Shown here: positions 39,681 to 49,851 of the stretch, piece after piece
How the letters are laid out: each line of letters opens with the position of its first letter
Numbering within the stretch: the stretch's first letter is position 1
Assembly: GCA_037355855.1 (NCBI GenBank)
Contig: CM074760.1
Span: 2,720,501-2,784,500 of the forward strand
Reading direction: 5' to 3'
Source: Pseudo-nitzschia pungens
Taxonomy: Eukaryota; Bacillariophyta; Bacillariophyceae; Bacillariales; Bacillariaceae
Length of the DNA stretch: 64,000 bases
The notes under the pieces: model-generated
The model's database searches: none
Told to the model about the DNA's origin: nothing
Seen by the model: the letters and a program-made list of their open reading frames with translations, nothing else
Position numbers and translations under genes: made by a program

Positions 39681-40680
39681 TTGCCCGATCAATGTATTCA
39701 GCAAAGTACTGAGCGGGTTCAACAATCCGTTTGGATGTACCAGACCAGCATGGCAAATAGATTTGAGAATTTGTTGTTGTTGTTCTTGCAGTCTTTGCAG
39801 CTGTACAAGAGACTCTTTTAGATTTGACGCTGTCAATTGTTCTCGCTGTCGACAGTGCTGCTCGTGAAGCCGTTGCTTTTGTTCCCGTTGCTGTTGCTGT
39901 AACGATTCCATTTGCTGTTCAAGTGTTTGGGTTGTCCCCAAGTTGTTGCTTATTGTCTGAGTTGTATTGTTTGCGAAGGGAGAATATCGGTGATGATGCT
40001 GCTGCTGCTGAAATAAATTGTTCAGAGCAGATATATTGTCCGCACCCTCCAGTTGCGGTAAACTCTGAAGCTCTTGAAGGTTCGTGATTTGTTGCGGCAG
40101 TTGGGTCTGTATCGGTTTTGCCCCTTGCAATGGCTGCGTTTGTTCTATCCCGTGTAGCGGACCTCTGCCATCGCTATCGTTGTTGTCCAATGGTTGAGGG
40201 GCCAATGGTATGTTCTGTTCATACGAAAAGCGATACTGAGGCTGTTCAAGGGAGTTGAGGCCGGCCTCCCCACCCTGACCGATCAAACCATCCTGTTGCT
40301 GCTCATCCCCCTGCAACTGTCGCATCCATTCGTCTTCGGCGAAACAGTCTCTTTCGAAGTTGTCTACAAAATCCCAAGTATATGCGGTGGACGCATGCAA
40401 TAGGAAATATCTGATTAGATCACGATTTGAATTATTGCAATGAGATTGACCTTCTCCGCTGGTTCTTCAATCGCTGTTGCGCTGTTGTTCTCCGTATCTG
40501 AGCCTTTGATCCGCACTGAGGAATTTACTTACTCGTCTGTGCACTGTCGAAATTCCCAATGATCCCTTCACTTTTATTAGCATCTATTTCAACGTCGATC
40601 TCGACGCCATCACCGAGATCTCTGGTCGCACCATTGCATTCAGTGCTGTATTTATTGTTATTTCTCGACGGGCCGTTCAT
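38757..40680 (-). CDS. Heat-shock transcription factor family protein
   Basis: The firm coding part is 38757-40400. It is Gln/Asn-rich and ends with an HSF-type DNA-binding domain (about the last 150 residues). The domain reads KPFPKLLWEAM, then FEWLPDGKSFVIVDPDLFC, then the recognition helix region KQSKYGSFVRKLHRWGFIRL, then CFHHPLFQR. A winged helix-turn-helix at the C-terminus behind a poly-Q region is my expectation for diatom HSFs. The frame has no ATG at its start (first codon TTG at 40400; first internal Met at 40325). An upstream exon fits: ATG at 40680 (MNGPSRNNNKYSTECNGATR), open to a GTAAGT donor at 40532 or GTAAAT at 40528. Acceptors AAG (40451) or CAG (40411) would then restore frame. 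The splice choice is unresolved. It probably activates stress or other genes through nGAAn elements. Confidence 0.82.
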
Positions 40681-40904
40681 TGCAACGAAAGGAGGACCCT
40701 AAATTCTTCGGTGAAGACACGGATAAGAATGCTACAGCAGGAATGTCGGAATCAGTCTAGTTCCTGATTGATAGGAGATAGGTATTAAGAATCTATTCTT
40801 GTTTCGTTGAGATCACTTCATAATCATGCTGCATGGGTCAGCATTCAGCATTCTGCTACATTTACCATTTTTCTCCAAAATAAGTAATAGCACGTTGTCA
40901 TGAT

Positions 40905-41637
40905 CAGGGGTCATAATATAAGAAGGGGTACGCCACGATCACTAAAAATCGGCAATTCATATTCCATGTGTGGTCCAAAATAGAAAAATTTCCCTCAGTC
41001 AATTTTTTTTTTCTCATAATTTACTGCATATCACTAGTAAAAGTGTACCTGATAAAGCAACTTACCAAGTACACTTCCAATCACTCTCCAACTTTTAAAT
41101 TTGATATGCAGTTCACGTATATAGTTGAGAGTCAAGTAGTAAGTACCTTTTTCAGTTTACATCCATCTGCTGTCTGATATTGCTGATTCAAACTACCAGT
41201 GATCTGTGCCTTCCACCTGGAATATAAAGTACAAAATCGGATCGTCCGTCCGTCATCCGTTTTATTTTTATTCAATTAAAAGCTTCCACTTGGAACCAAA
41301 ATTTGGACCATCCATCCAAATAAATTACTTTATCTTCCATCCATCTAGAGTGAAAAGCAGTTACATATTCATGATCCTTGTAAAAAATTGGGCTAGATAC
41401 AATATTCAAATATTGTTTTGTTACAATTTTTGATGGAGTTGTTATAGATTGAAGTGTAATAGTTTTTGTTAGTATTATGCAGTGAAAGTGGAAAAAAAAA
41501 ATTGAGGTTGAGGGAAATTTTTCTAAATTGGACCACACATGGAATATGGAGTGCCATTTTTTTTTTACTAGTATTTGTACGTCGAACACGGACGACGGAC
41601 AGACGTCGTGGCACACCCCTTCTTATTATGACCCCTG
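40905..41637 (-). mobile_element. Non-autonomous hAT-type transposon (MITE), copy 2
   Basis: Inverted copy of 20756-21488 with the same length, 733 bp. It starts CAGGGGTCATAATATAAG and ends TTATGACCCCTG. A perfect 8-bp target duplication GTCATGAT flanks it (40897-40904 and 41638-41645). The translated frames across it are the same as in copy 1, and bases compared by eye (such as the first ~100) are identical, including a 10-nt A-run. It lies about 2 kb from a hAT transposase remnant at 43623-43931, a possible but unproven source of mobilising enzyme in the past. Confidence 0.92.
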
Positions 41638-42500
41638 GTCATGATGTTCCTCGTTCAGTAAACCAGACACACGATACAATAGAAATCATTAAGATTACTA
41701 TGGTAACTTACGAGTCAATTTTTTTTGAATCGAATCGAAGGAACAATTTACGATATTCACTGCCATGTACTTTACTCGTACGTCAGGTACTTGGATTACT
41801 TTTTACGACATTAAGGCTCATGTGTTCTATCATAGAGGACTGTATGACACGTGAGATAAAACAAAGAAGGAAAGAATGATAATTAGGTTCTTCGAAAAAA
41901 ATAATAATTAGGATTCTCGCTGCCATCTCCCATCGTGCCATGAGCCTTGACTGTGAAAAAGGAAAAACAAACATTCTTCGCTTCTACCGTACGAAATAAG
42001 GTCTTAGGCTACTACGTACTTCGTAATACGGTAAACAAGAACCAATTTTAATCATGCCAAACGAATAGTAGTAACATGTAGCCGGATTTTACTAATACTA
42101 CCTCTGGTCCGAAAAACTGAGCCGATGACTCTTCTGTATCCGTTCCTAAATACTGTATCATTTAGCGTAGAAATGTGTAGAATTTGTAACAATGACTCAG
42201 GGTTCGGCGGGGTTATTTCATTAAATAAATGCCATTCGGCTGGCTTATTTCATTAATTAAATGCCATAAAATTACCTTCATTCTTCATCACTTTAAAAGG
42301 TGGAAACTGTTTTCAATTGATCTGTTCCGTTCTGCATATAATTATTCTCAAGAAGAGCACGAGTAACCTTTCCGGACTTCGTATGGTAACTTGCCGTGAT
42401 CTGAGCTCACTCAGGTACAAGTAATCTTACTCTAATAGAGATACGATTAAGGTTACTCGTACGATGGTATGGAGCATCATTAATTACCTTCTTTAAAATT

Positions 42501-42593
42501 ACTACAAAGTTCCTATCAGCTGTCCCCCGGTTCTACATCCTCAACTACTAATTTCTACGGAAACCGGGGGACAGCTGATAGGAATTCCGTAGT
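42501..42593. repeat. Foldback element A (32-bp arms)
   Basis: Arms ACTACAAAGTTCCTATCAGC... (42501-42532) and the complement (42562-42593) match at 29 of 32 positions. The core CCTATCAGCTGTCCCCCGGTT is perfect and the loop is 29 nt. It contains CAGCTG and a run of five Cs. Confidence 0.88.
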
Positions 42594-42889
42594 AGAACGT
42601 TGTTATGATCATCATCTGTTAACTGCTACAACACAAAAGTAACTTACGTAAAAGTGCTGACATCTTCGTTATATCGTCTGTAGTTGTACGTTCAACATTG
42701 CTTCCCGCAATCGATATTGTGTGGTGTACCGGTAAAGGATCGATCGTAACTAACAATAAGAATTACTGATGCAAAAACAACGGTACACCTATTAGGAGAA
42801 TCCACAAACTGTTTTCTTCCTTAAGAAGAATCCAAAAACTGTTTTTTTTCCGTAAGGTACTCCAAATGGTATGGTCGTAGTAAGGGTTT

Positions 42890-42940
42890 ACTACAGAATT
42901 CCTATCAGCTGTCCCGGACAGCTGATAAGAACTTTGTAGT
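42890..42940. repeat. Foldback element B (loopless palindrome)
   Basis: A 51-bp near-perfect palindrome starting ACTACAGAATTCCTATCAGC and ending GATAAGAACTTTGTAGT, centred on a single C at 42915. It is the same family as element A but without the spacer and the CCCCGGTT inner part. Confidence 0.88.
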
Positions 42941-42992
42941 AAGGATTACTAAATTCAAAATCTCATTTTTATTGAATATTCTTGTTTAAAAC

Positions 42993-43033
42993 ACTGAACT
43001 ACGGAATTCCTACCGTATCAGCTGATCCCCCCC
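42993..43033. repeat. Foldback element C (single arm)
   Basis: One arm of the family, ACTACGGAATTCCTACC then GTATCAGCTGATCCCCCC, with a small insertion and no complementary partner nearby. It looks like a truncated member. Confidence 0.65.
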
Positions 43034-43305
43034 ATTTTTAATCAGATTAACTCAGGGAGTTTGGGACATTTTGATCTTCGTCTGGTAGTAGATTTTTCTA
43101 CACGGCTCTACAGAGCATCTCCAAGGCAACTTGTTGAGAAATCTCTCCAGTAGCGATTGGGCACGCAGCGAAGATTCTTACGTTTTGCACCTATGTGCGA
43201 AATTTTGCACCTTTTGCACTTTTGCACATTAAAACGGACGACAGACAGACAACGGACAACAGACAGACAACAGACGTTTCAGTTAATCCACAGAATATAG
43301 CAACT

Positions 43306-43624
43306 TATCCTGATATCTGAGTGAATCTGGTTCATATTTGTAGGATTCCAGTGTGAATATTCCTCAATATATGCATGGGCAAGAGTATTCAAAAAGAAGT
43401 ATTAAAAAATCATTGATAGTTTAGATGTCAACACTGATTAATGAACATTTGGTCCAGTACTGGAGAATGCGCTAGAAAATTCCACCAAATCATATATCTG
43501 AGTGAATCTGGTTCATATTTGTATGATTCCAGTGTGAATATTCCTCAATATATGCATGGATGGGCAAGAGTATTCAAAAAGAAGTATTAAAAAATCATTG
43601 ATAGTTTAGATGTCAGCACTGATT
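43306..43624 (-). repeat. 181-bp satellite units next to hAT remnant
   Basis: One partial and one nearly full unit with the same 181-bp period (GTGAATCTGGTTCATATTTG at 43321 and 43502). The units are the reverse complement of the satellite array at 58078-59710, sharing GATTCCAGTGTGAATATTCC and GGGCAAGAGTATTCAAAAAG, and matching across the whole unit. The last unit breaks off exactly where the hAT transposase remnant begins. Confidence 0.85.
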
Positions 43625-43931
43625 GATTGATTTTGATAACCGTATGTATAACAACCCGTTTGAGTGGTGGGAGAAAAATGAATTGCTATTTCCTGTTCTA
43701 GCGAGTCTTGCAAAAAAATATCTTGCTGTGCAAGCAATGTCAGCGTCAAGTGAAAGAATCTTTTGTAAAGCACGGAGAATCATCACATCGGATCGGAACC
43801 GCTTGGATACTGAAATTGCAGGTTCATTGTTATATGTTGGTTGTAACTTGGATTACTTTGATGAGTTGAAATTGAAGTATAAGTATGACGAGGTTCATGA
43901 TGTTTATGATGATGCACATGATCTCAGTTAA
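43623..43931 (+). pseudogene. hAT transposase C-terminal remnant (dimerisation domain)
   Basis: An open stretch of about 100 codons without an ATG at its start; the codon before is TGA. It encodes NPFEWWEKNELLFPVLASLA, then KKYLAVQAMSASSERIFCKA, then RRIITSDRNRLDTEIAGSLL. This is the hAT family C-terminal dimerisation domain (WW near the start, SERxF and RNRL motifs). The N-terminal zinc finger and the catalytic core are missing, so it is a fragment. Upstream DNA is satellite sequence; downstream no further transposase frame is found. Confidence 0.85.
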
Positions 43932-44580
43932 GTGTAAACAATTACTAAGAATGTTATTTTCCATGTCTGTTTCCTTGTGACGCCAGCGCCGGCTGTCCTG
44001 CTGGTGCCCAGAATCGAAACAGGTCTCAAATGGCTTCTCCCATGCCTGTAGATGGAGAATGTGCTTTGAACCAGGTTCTAACTCCCTCTGGAAGAAAAGT
44101 TACAGTGTCACCAGCGAATTGGGTTCTGATCACCAAAGTTCACAAATTTTGGATGAGTACTACTACTACTACTAGTGCCTGCTGCTGTTGCATATGACCA
44201 GCTATGGCTTTCCTGCCACTCCCATTCCTGCTATGAACAGTTACCATCAGAGGATGGGGTGGGCTAGTGCTAGCAAGGATGATATCAACAGTGGAGTTCT
44301 TCAGTATTATTAGTAGCAATTAGTAGTACTAAAAAATTTTTACCAAAATACTTACGAGTTCAAGCGCTCTTAATAATACTAGTAATATTATTATTACTAC
44401 TTCATGAAAAAAGAGTGCTCGGCATCAGGAGAAACAAATCGGGTTTATGGGTGTATTCAGTAAGACTATCCTCTATCCTCAATAACGTACGGTACCAATT
44501 GATGCCGTCGAGTAAGACGTATTCATTGTTTCAAAGAACCCGTTCGAGCCACTACAACTGACCCCTGTTTTTAAAGGAAC
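43932..44580. other. Spacer with ACT/AGT and TA-rich tracts
   Basis: No gene. ACT/AGT triplets occur at 44160-44175, and AGTATTATTAGTAG / AATAATACTAGTAATATT tracts at 44303-44402. The last 100 bp should be the promoter and leader of the gene starting at 44581. Confidence 0.5.
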
Positions 44581-46640
44581 ATGTCACTGAAGAACCCGTT
44601 GCTGATAATAACGTTTCTGAGTATTGCGTTTGCCGGTATTAATGTGAGTGTTACTACCAAATACTTCTCTTCTTTGAATGACTCGGATGAGCAGTTCCTG
44701 AAGGCACCTGAACGCAATAGTTCAAACAAAAATAAAGCAAAAATCAGTGATGTCGCCGACGTCGACAGAGTGACTGAGAGTTCTACCACCGAGCTTAGGT
44801 CATCGAGTGCGACAAAGTCCGAAGCAGATACCAGTGATTCTATTGATGTAGTTAAATTGGCACGAATCCTGACCGCTTCGTTCTCCGACAAGGATGGTAT
44901 TACTAGCAAAGATCAGATGGGGTTCGATGTGACGTTTGAGAATCTCAACGATCCCGTACGGTCGACTTGTCACTGCGATGTATTGTCGGTAGATTGTCTC
45001 GACGTGATCGCCTGCATACCTCATCTGCACAATCCACAATATCGCCACGCCCTAGCTTGGATTGGACTCCAAATGAGGCATGCAATTAAGTCTGTATCTG
45101 CCTTTCATGGAACCGTCCAGAACGATCCATATATACCACTAGGGAAAAATATCCAGTATTCTACAATCGATACGTGGAAAGGGTGGCGAGAGCAGAACAT
45201 TTTACCGAAAGCATTAAATCGACACGTCGATTCAATCTTTGTCAACGAAGATTGGTACCGTGTTTGCCGTGGAAATGAGGATAAATCCCACAAAGAATCC
45301 GCCGAGCCTCATTTCCGTGGGTTGTCGTGTTTTTTGGGACGAGTAAAGGACACGGAAGACTCGACAAAGACATTTCTGGAAAGTCATGCTATTCAATGGT
45401 TTAAGGACTCCATTGTGCACCACGAAGCTGCCAAACACCAAGTTCGCAAGCTTCTAAAGGAGTTTGTAAGGGATCATCAACCACACCTGAAGCATCCAGA
45501 CACAGGAAATTTTCAACACATCTACGACATTGCCGGATCCAATAAAGAACTTTCCTCTCTCGGATACTTGTTGATGTTTTCACACATCACGCGAATGGTT
45601 TTCAATATACGACCGTTTGTAAAAGAGATCTATGCAGAAAGGTTGGCGAGTGTAGGGAAAGACGGCAACAGCGAATCATCACCAGCCAAGAAGATTGGAA
45701 ACCAGAATGCCAGAAACGACAACGACGATAACGAAGAACCCTTCAACGTGGCTCTACACATGAGGCGAGGGGACTCCTGTCATCAAGACCCCAAAGATTA
45801 TCAATCATATGCTTCTCCTATAGATTCTCCCGCACAAACTGGGGCAGACAGACATTGCTACAAAACCGAAGTCTATATGAATGCCCTACGGCGGATACGG
45901 CGTTTGGTTCCACGGACGCGACCCCTTCATGTGTATCTTGCCACCGACGATGTGGGTGATATGATCAGCGAGATCGTGAGCAAGAAACACGAAAGCAGGG
46001 CGGAAGAGGAAATCGTCGATGTTGAGCGGTGGCATTTTGTGAATTATTCTCGTGATGTCTTCAATTACGAAGCCCATACTATTGAAGACGCGGAAAACAA
46101 GGACAATCAACCTAAACTCGGAGAAACTGCCATTATTGATTTGTGGCACTTGAGCCACGCGCATGCCTTTGTTGGGCATCTAGGGTCGCGTTATGGAAAA
46201 GTTGCATGGTTACTAGCAACAGCTCGGCATAACACGTTTATTCCTTTCTTCTCAGTCGATGGCCACAGTGAGTACAGAGTGTATATCTCGTCTTGTAGAG
46301 AGATATGTATCAGCATCAATCAAGTAGTAGTACCTTCGTTCTCGCGTTGTGCAGGGTTGATCTTGCCTTTTCTTTGCATGTTTGTTTCCATTTTGTTTCT
46401 CAACCATTTTTTTGTTCTTATTCCAAAGGTGTCTGCTGCGAAATCGACGAAGCGTGTGGTAAGATAAGGCCATTCGTCACGGTTGACAACTGTTTGACCT
46501 TTGGTCATGAATACATTGGCTTTGACCACGCCCGGAACAATGGAACTTATTTTCAGGAAGGATCTCTTGCTCGAAGGACCATTTTTCTTGAACAGCAAGA
46601 AGAAAAGAAATGGCAGTCAAACCGTGACGTCACTGTCTAG
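44581..46640 (+). CDS. Fucosyltransferase-like Golgi protein
   Basis: Two exons. Exon 1 (44581-46267) and exon 2 (46429-46640) are joined across a 161-nt intron (GTGAGT...AAAG), giving 632 residues. The join makes VDGHS-VCCEIDEACGKIRPF, restoring a continuous conserved region; without splicing the frame ends at 46467. An N-terminal hydrophobic segment (residues 5-21, NPLLIITFLSIAFAGI) fits a signal anchor. The stem is Ser/Thr/Asp-rich. The catalytic part has Cys-containing motifs (CHCDVLSVDCLDVIACIP) and VALHMRRGDSC (HMRRGD at 393-398), the (V/L)HxRRxD pattern of GT23/POFUT-type fucosyltransferases that contacts GDP-fucose. Later blocks are RPLHVYLATDD and ETAIIDLWHLSHAHAFVGHL then GSRYGKVAWLLA. 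Donor GDP-fucose is inferred and the acceptor is unknown. Confidence 0.8.
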
Positions 46641-46898
46641 AAATTATTCACCGGTGTGGGTATGAGGATTTATTGGCATCCGAATACACTGTGTTGGAAT
46701 AGAGTACAGTAACCTTGTGTGTAGCGAGTTAAATTTTATTTATTGATTTTGAATATTCTGCAATCCAGTGAAGAAATCCAGTATTCCCCTGATTACAATA
46801 TGTTGGCCCGTGTTATAATGATACAGTGTTGAGTCTATTACTACAGCGATTTCCCTTCTTTCGCTCAATCGCTGACATTTTCCAATTTTGTTTTCCAA

Positions 46899-48280
46899 CT
46901 ATGCAGCGGAAGCTAAAGTGTCCTGTGGTGATACCAGGTACATGACGTTGGAAAGAAAACTTTGGTAAGTCGTTTGGCGTGCCCTGCTTTGTGTGCACTT
47001 GCTGTGAGTTGCTTCTCGGTGGTTTTCTTGCCCCTCTTCAGAGGTTGTCAGAAGCATAAGTGTCGACAACAGGTAGTTGTTGCAGACATCTCGGCGCTCT
47101 GGTTCGTTTAAGAATGAATATGTAGTGGCTAGATTGTTCATGGTTGCCATCAACAAAGTATATTGATCGATATGTTGTAGCCGGAAACGCGTAGCCAATT
47201 CGTAAGCTTGCATGTAATGGTCAACTGCTGCCTCTAGTAAGCTTCTTGACGATGTCTGAATCCCCTTGTATTGGTAGCACAATCCGAGATTGTAAATGCA
47301 GATCATCGAGTGAAAGATCGACACGCTTAGATGTCTGTACTCTCTTCCATCATGAATGCTTTCGTTGACGAAAATTGCCTTCTCTTCACGGACGTAGTCA
47401 TCGTTACCTATCTTGACGGCCTTCCAGTGAATGAAAGTCTCGTCGTCGATGCCATTCATCCGAACCCCAGTATCCTGCAGGTTGAGACTGCCGATGAGTT
47501 GCGCCCCGATGTGGTCATGTTCGAACTGTATCATACCATGTTCGTCAGGTTCGAAGTATTGCAGTCCACCTTCGTTTTTGTAAACTTCAGCACTCCTCAC
47601 GATCAGTGCCAGAGCTCGTTCGAAAAAAGCTGTGGCACGATCAAGATCAAGATCAAGAGTATTTATCGTTGTCGCTGTCATTCGATTGTCGTTCTGAATA
47701 TTATGGCAAGTGTATCGATCATCGTTCGTTGCTTCGACATCCATCATTTCTGTATCCACTACATTGGCAGCCTTGTTGGTTTTCGTCAGGAGATTCACCC
47801 CTTGGTTGTTGAGAAGGACAGCAACATTGAACATCTCCATTTTTTGGCTGCAATTTTCAAAGTTAGACGATGACGGTCGCAAAATACTCAATGCCAATAG
47901 CGAAGCGTTCACTATTGCTCTTCCTACAGAACAATGCCACGAGAAATGAAAAATCTGATTGTTTCGATATTCGCAACCAAGAAATTTCTTTGATATTTCG
48001 TTCGATTGATTGCTTCCAGAATGCACAATGCAGCGGTATTACACTTCAGCAAGGCAGTACCTAGAATCTGTATGGTTTGCATAGAGTTGATCTCTCGACA
48101 GATCTTGTGCATCCAACTACCCCCGCCGTTGCAATTTGTGAGATGAACGGTGTTTTCTTGAGATTGTTGTGGTCTGGATTCTAATACTGAGATAATACTC
48201 GTAGTCGTACGTAAAACCTTGGTCGTAGTCGTAGTCCTAGCAAAAGTCGTTGTAATTGTTTGTGGACGAATCAGCAACAT
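46899..48280 (-). CDS. TPR-like helical-repeat protein
   Basis: Spliced model: exon 1 47928-48280 and exon 2 46899-47847, with an 80-nt intron. The intron runs GTAGGA...TTGCAG, with CTAAC about 20 nt before the acceptor. The product is 433 residues. Exon 1 begins MLLIRPQTITTTFARTTTTT, Thr-rich then ICREINSMQTIQILGTALLK. Exon 2 has MFNVAVLLNNQGVNLLTKTN, DRATAFFERALALIVRSAEV, SMICIYNLGLCYQYKGIQTS, LLEAAVDHYMQAYELATRFR and LMATMNNLATTYSFLNEPER. These are paired amphipathic helices with spacing like tetratricopeptide repeats. Such proteins usually mediate protein-protein contacts; no specific partner can be named. If the intron is wrong, translation may start at the ATG at 47840 (MEMFNVAVLL). Confidence 0.65.
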
Positions 48281-48801
48281 TTAAGGTTGCCAGAAAAATC
48301 AATTGCGATAAATTTGTTAGGCAGCATCTCAGCTTTTCGTATCATCGGATCTCCCCTTTAGCATTGCGATATATCGAGCTTATGTCCAATTCCGTTCTAA
48401 AGTCATTTTCCTGAAAGGTTTTCTGTCGAAGTCCAAATTTGTCGAATCATGAGCTGTTAGGTTTACGTTCAAGGAATTTATGTTGTTCTTTTTTGTCTTT
48501 GGGATTGCTGCAGACAATGCTGGAAATGCCGAAACACTTTTCTCTGATAATCTCCTCTTTCCTAATTTATGGAAAGCCAACTAATCAGTGTCGAGATAGT
48601 ATCCATAATCAATAGCATTGTCAAAGAGGCTATTGTTTCGAGGATTTTTATTTTATCAGTAAACAAAGATAGTTTTGGATTTTTTATTCAACCCCAACTT
48701 AAATAATGGCCTTGAGTAAGTTTTTTTTTAATGAATTTATCATGATGAAAGAATAATTACTATTACTTTTTAATTTAAAAATACTCCTAATAGTATTACT
48801 A

Positions 48802-49125
48802 TTGAGTGATTCCCGAAACTATATGCGCAATATCATGTCCTAGATTATATGCCTTAATTTTTTTGGCGCACCCAACGCACATGTTTTTATTTTGGACAAC
48901 AGACAGGCGGTGACAAGACACATTTTGGAATTTGGAATCCTATTGTGAAAACAAAAAAATTCTGCTTAGTCGTCATGCGGGCCTTTATTGATTCCTTTTA
49001 GCCCGCAATTCCATTTAGGATATAATGTTATGTTTTTTGACTAGTGCGACCAATTTTTTTTAGTGTGTTTGGTCTCTTAAAATATGATTTAGGACACATA
49101 GCATAAAGTTTCGGGAATCACTCAT
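48802..49125. mobile_element. TA-flanked MITE (Tc1/mariner-like candidate)
   Basis: A 324-bp element flanked by TA on both sides (48800-48801 and 49126-49127). The termini are TTGAGTGATTCCCGAAACT and the complement of ATGAGTGATTCCCGAAACT. Similarity between ends continues inward (TATGC, TGTCCTA, GATTATAT) for about 45 bp. TA target duplications and no coding capacity fit a miniature Tc1/mariner-type element. Only one copy is seen in this window. Confidence 0.78.
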
Positions 49126-49127
49126 TA

Positions 49128-49851
49128 TCATTCTTTCCATCCATGAAATTGAAATCTTGTTGTAGCATTGATCAACAATTACAACATTTGATTGACTTCA
49201 AATGCATGTACTTGTACGCTGTCTATGTCATTATAGATACAAGTAAGAGATGAAAGATGAAATAGATGTCTTCCTCCTCTCGTCGTAACAAAGTTAAAAG
49301 CTTCAATAGGGTTTCTCAACAATGTTTTCCAGAATATTTAGACAGGTAAGTAGGAATTCAAGTAAATGCTACTAGGTGCTCTCAACCGCTATCCTTACTC
49401 CTTACGAGTCAGCGTTTTCAGATTCTATCTTATCTTCCGTGCAGTGGTCGATTCTGCTACCTTTGAGATTTTCTAAGGTCTTAAAAAGAGAACCATACTT
49501 CTAGTCTTGCCAGAAAGCGACATGTCTCTTCCAGAACTTTCATAATTGTAACCCCCTACAGCAATCTCTGTTCCTACATGGATGAATACCTAGGGTCTCA
49601 TTTGTGGTGCGTATGGATGGATCTTAGCATCTCAGAAAACAACCTTTTTTTTGCAACCAAAACTCTGGGATGGGCCAGAGATCGTATAAACGGACTTCGA
49701 AACTCAAAACTATCCGTCATACTGCTGGGAAAACAATTGTTTGCGAGAATTGAGCATCAGAAAGACTTTCGTATAACATAAAAAAGAATGAGATGAAGGC
49801 GCATTACATCAGCCGGTACTTCGTTGCTTGCAGATGAATTGTTTGGTTCAA
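49128..49851. other. Intergenic, nothing recognised
   Basis: Spacer with AT-rich DNA before the stop of the PPR gene. A 67-codon frame at 49578-49781 begins with ATG but resembles nothing known and is probably chance. Confidence 0.45.

Larger units (their letters stand above)
41646..43305. other. Repeat-rich spacer between hAT copies and remnant
   Basis: No gene is recognised. It holds three members of a palindromic foldback family (42501-42593, 42890-42940, 42993-43033). A GGACGACAGACAGACAACGG-type tract (43230-43275) resembles the GACGGACGGACG word found inside the hAT-type element. Otherwise it is AT-rich. Confidence 0.5.

Noticed and set aside
49578..49781. 67-codon plus-strand ORF with ATG
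   Set aside because: Too short, no family resemblance, and it lies in the 3' flank of the PPR gene with no supporting signals.
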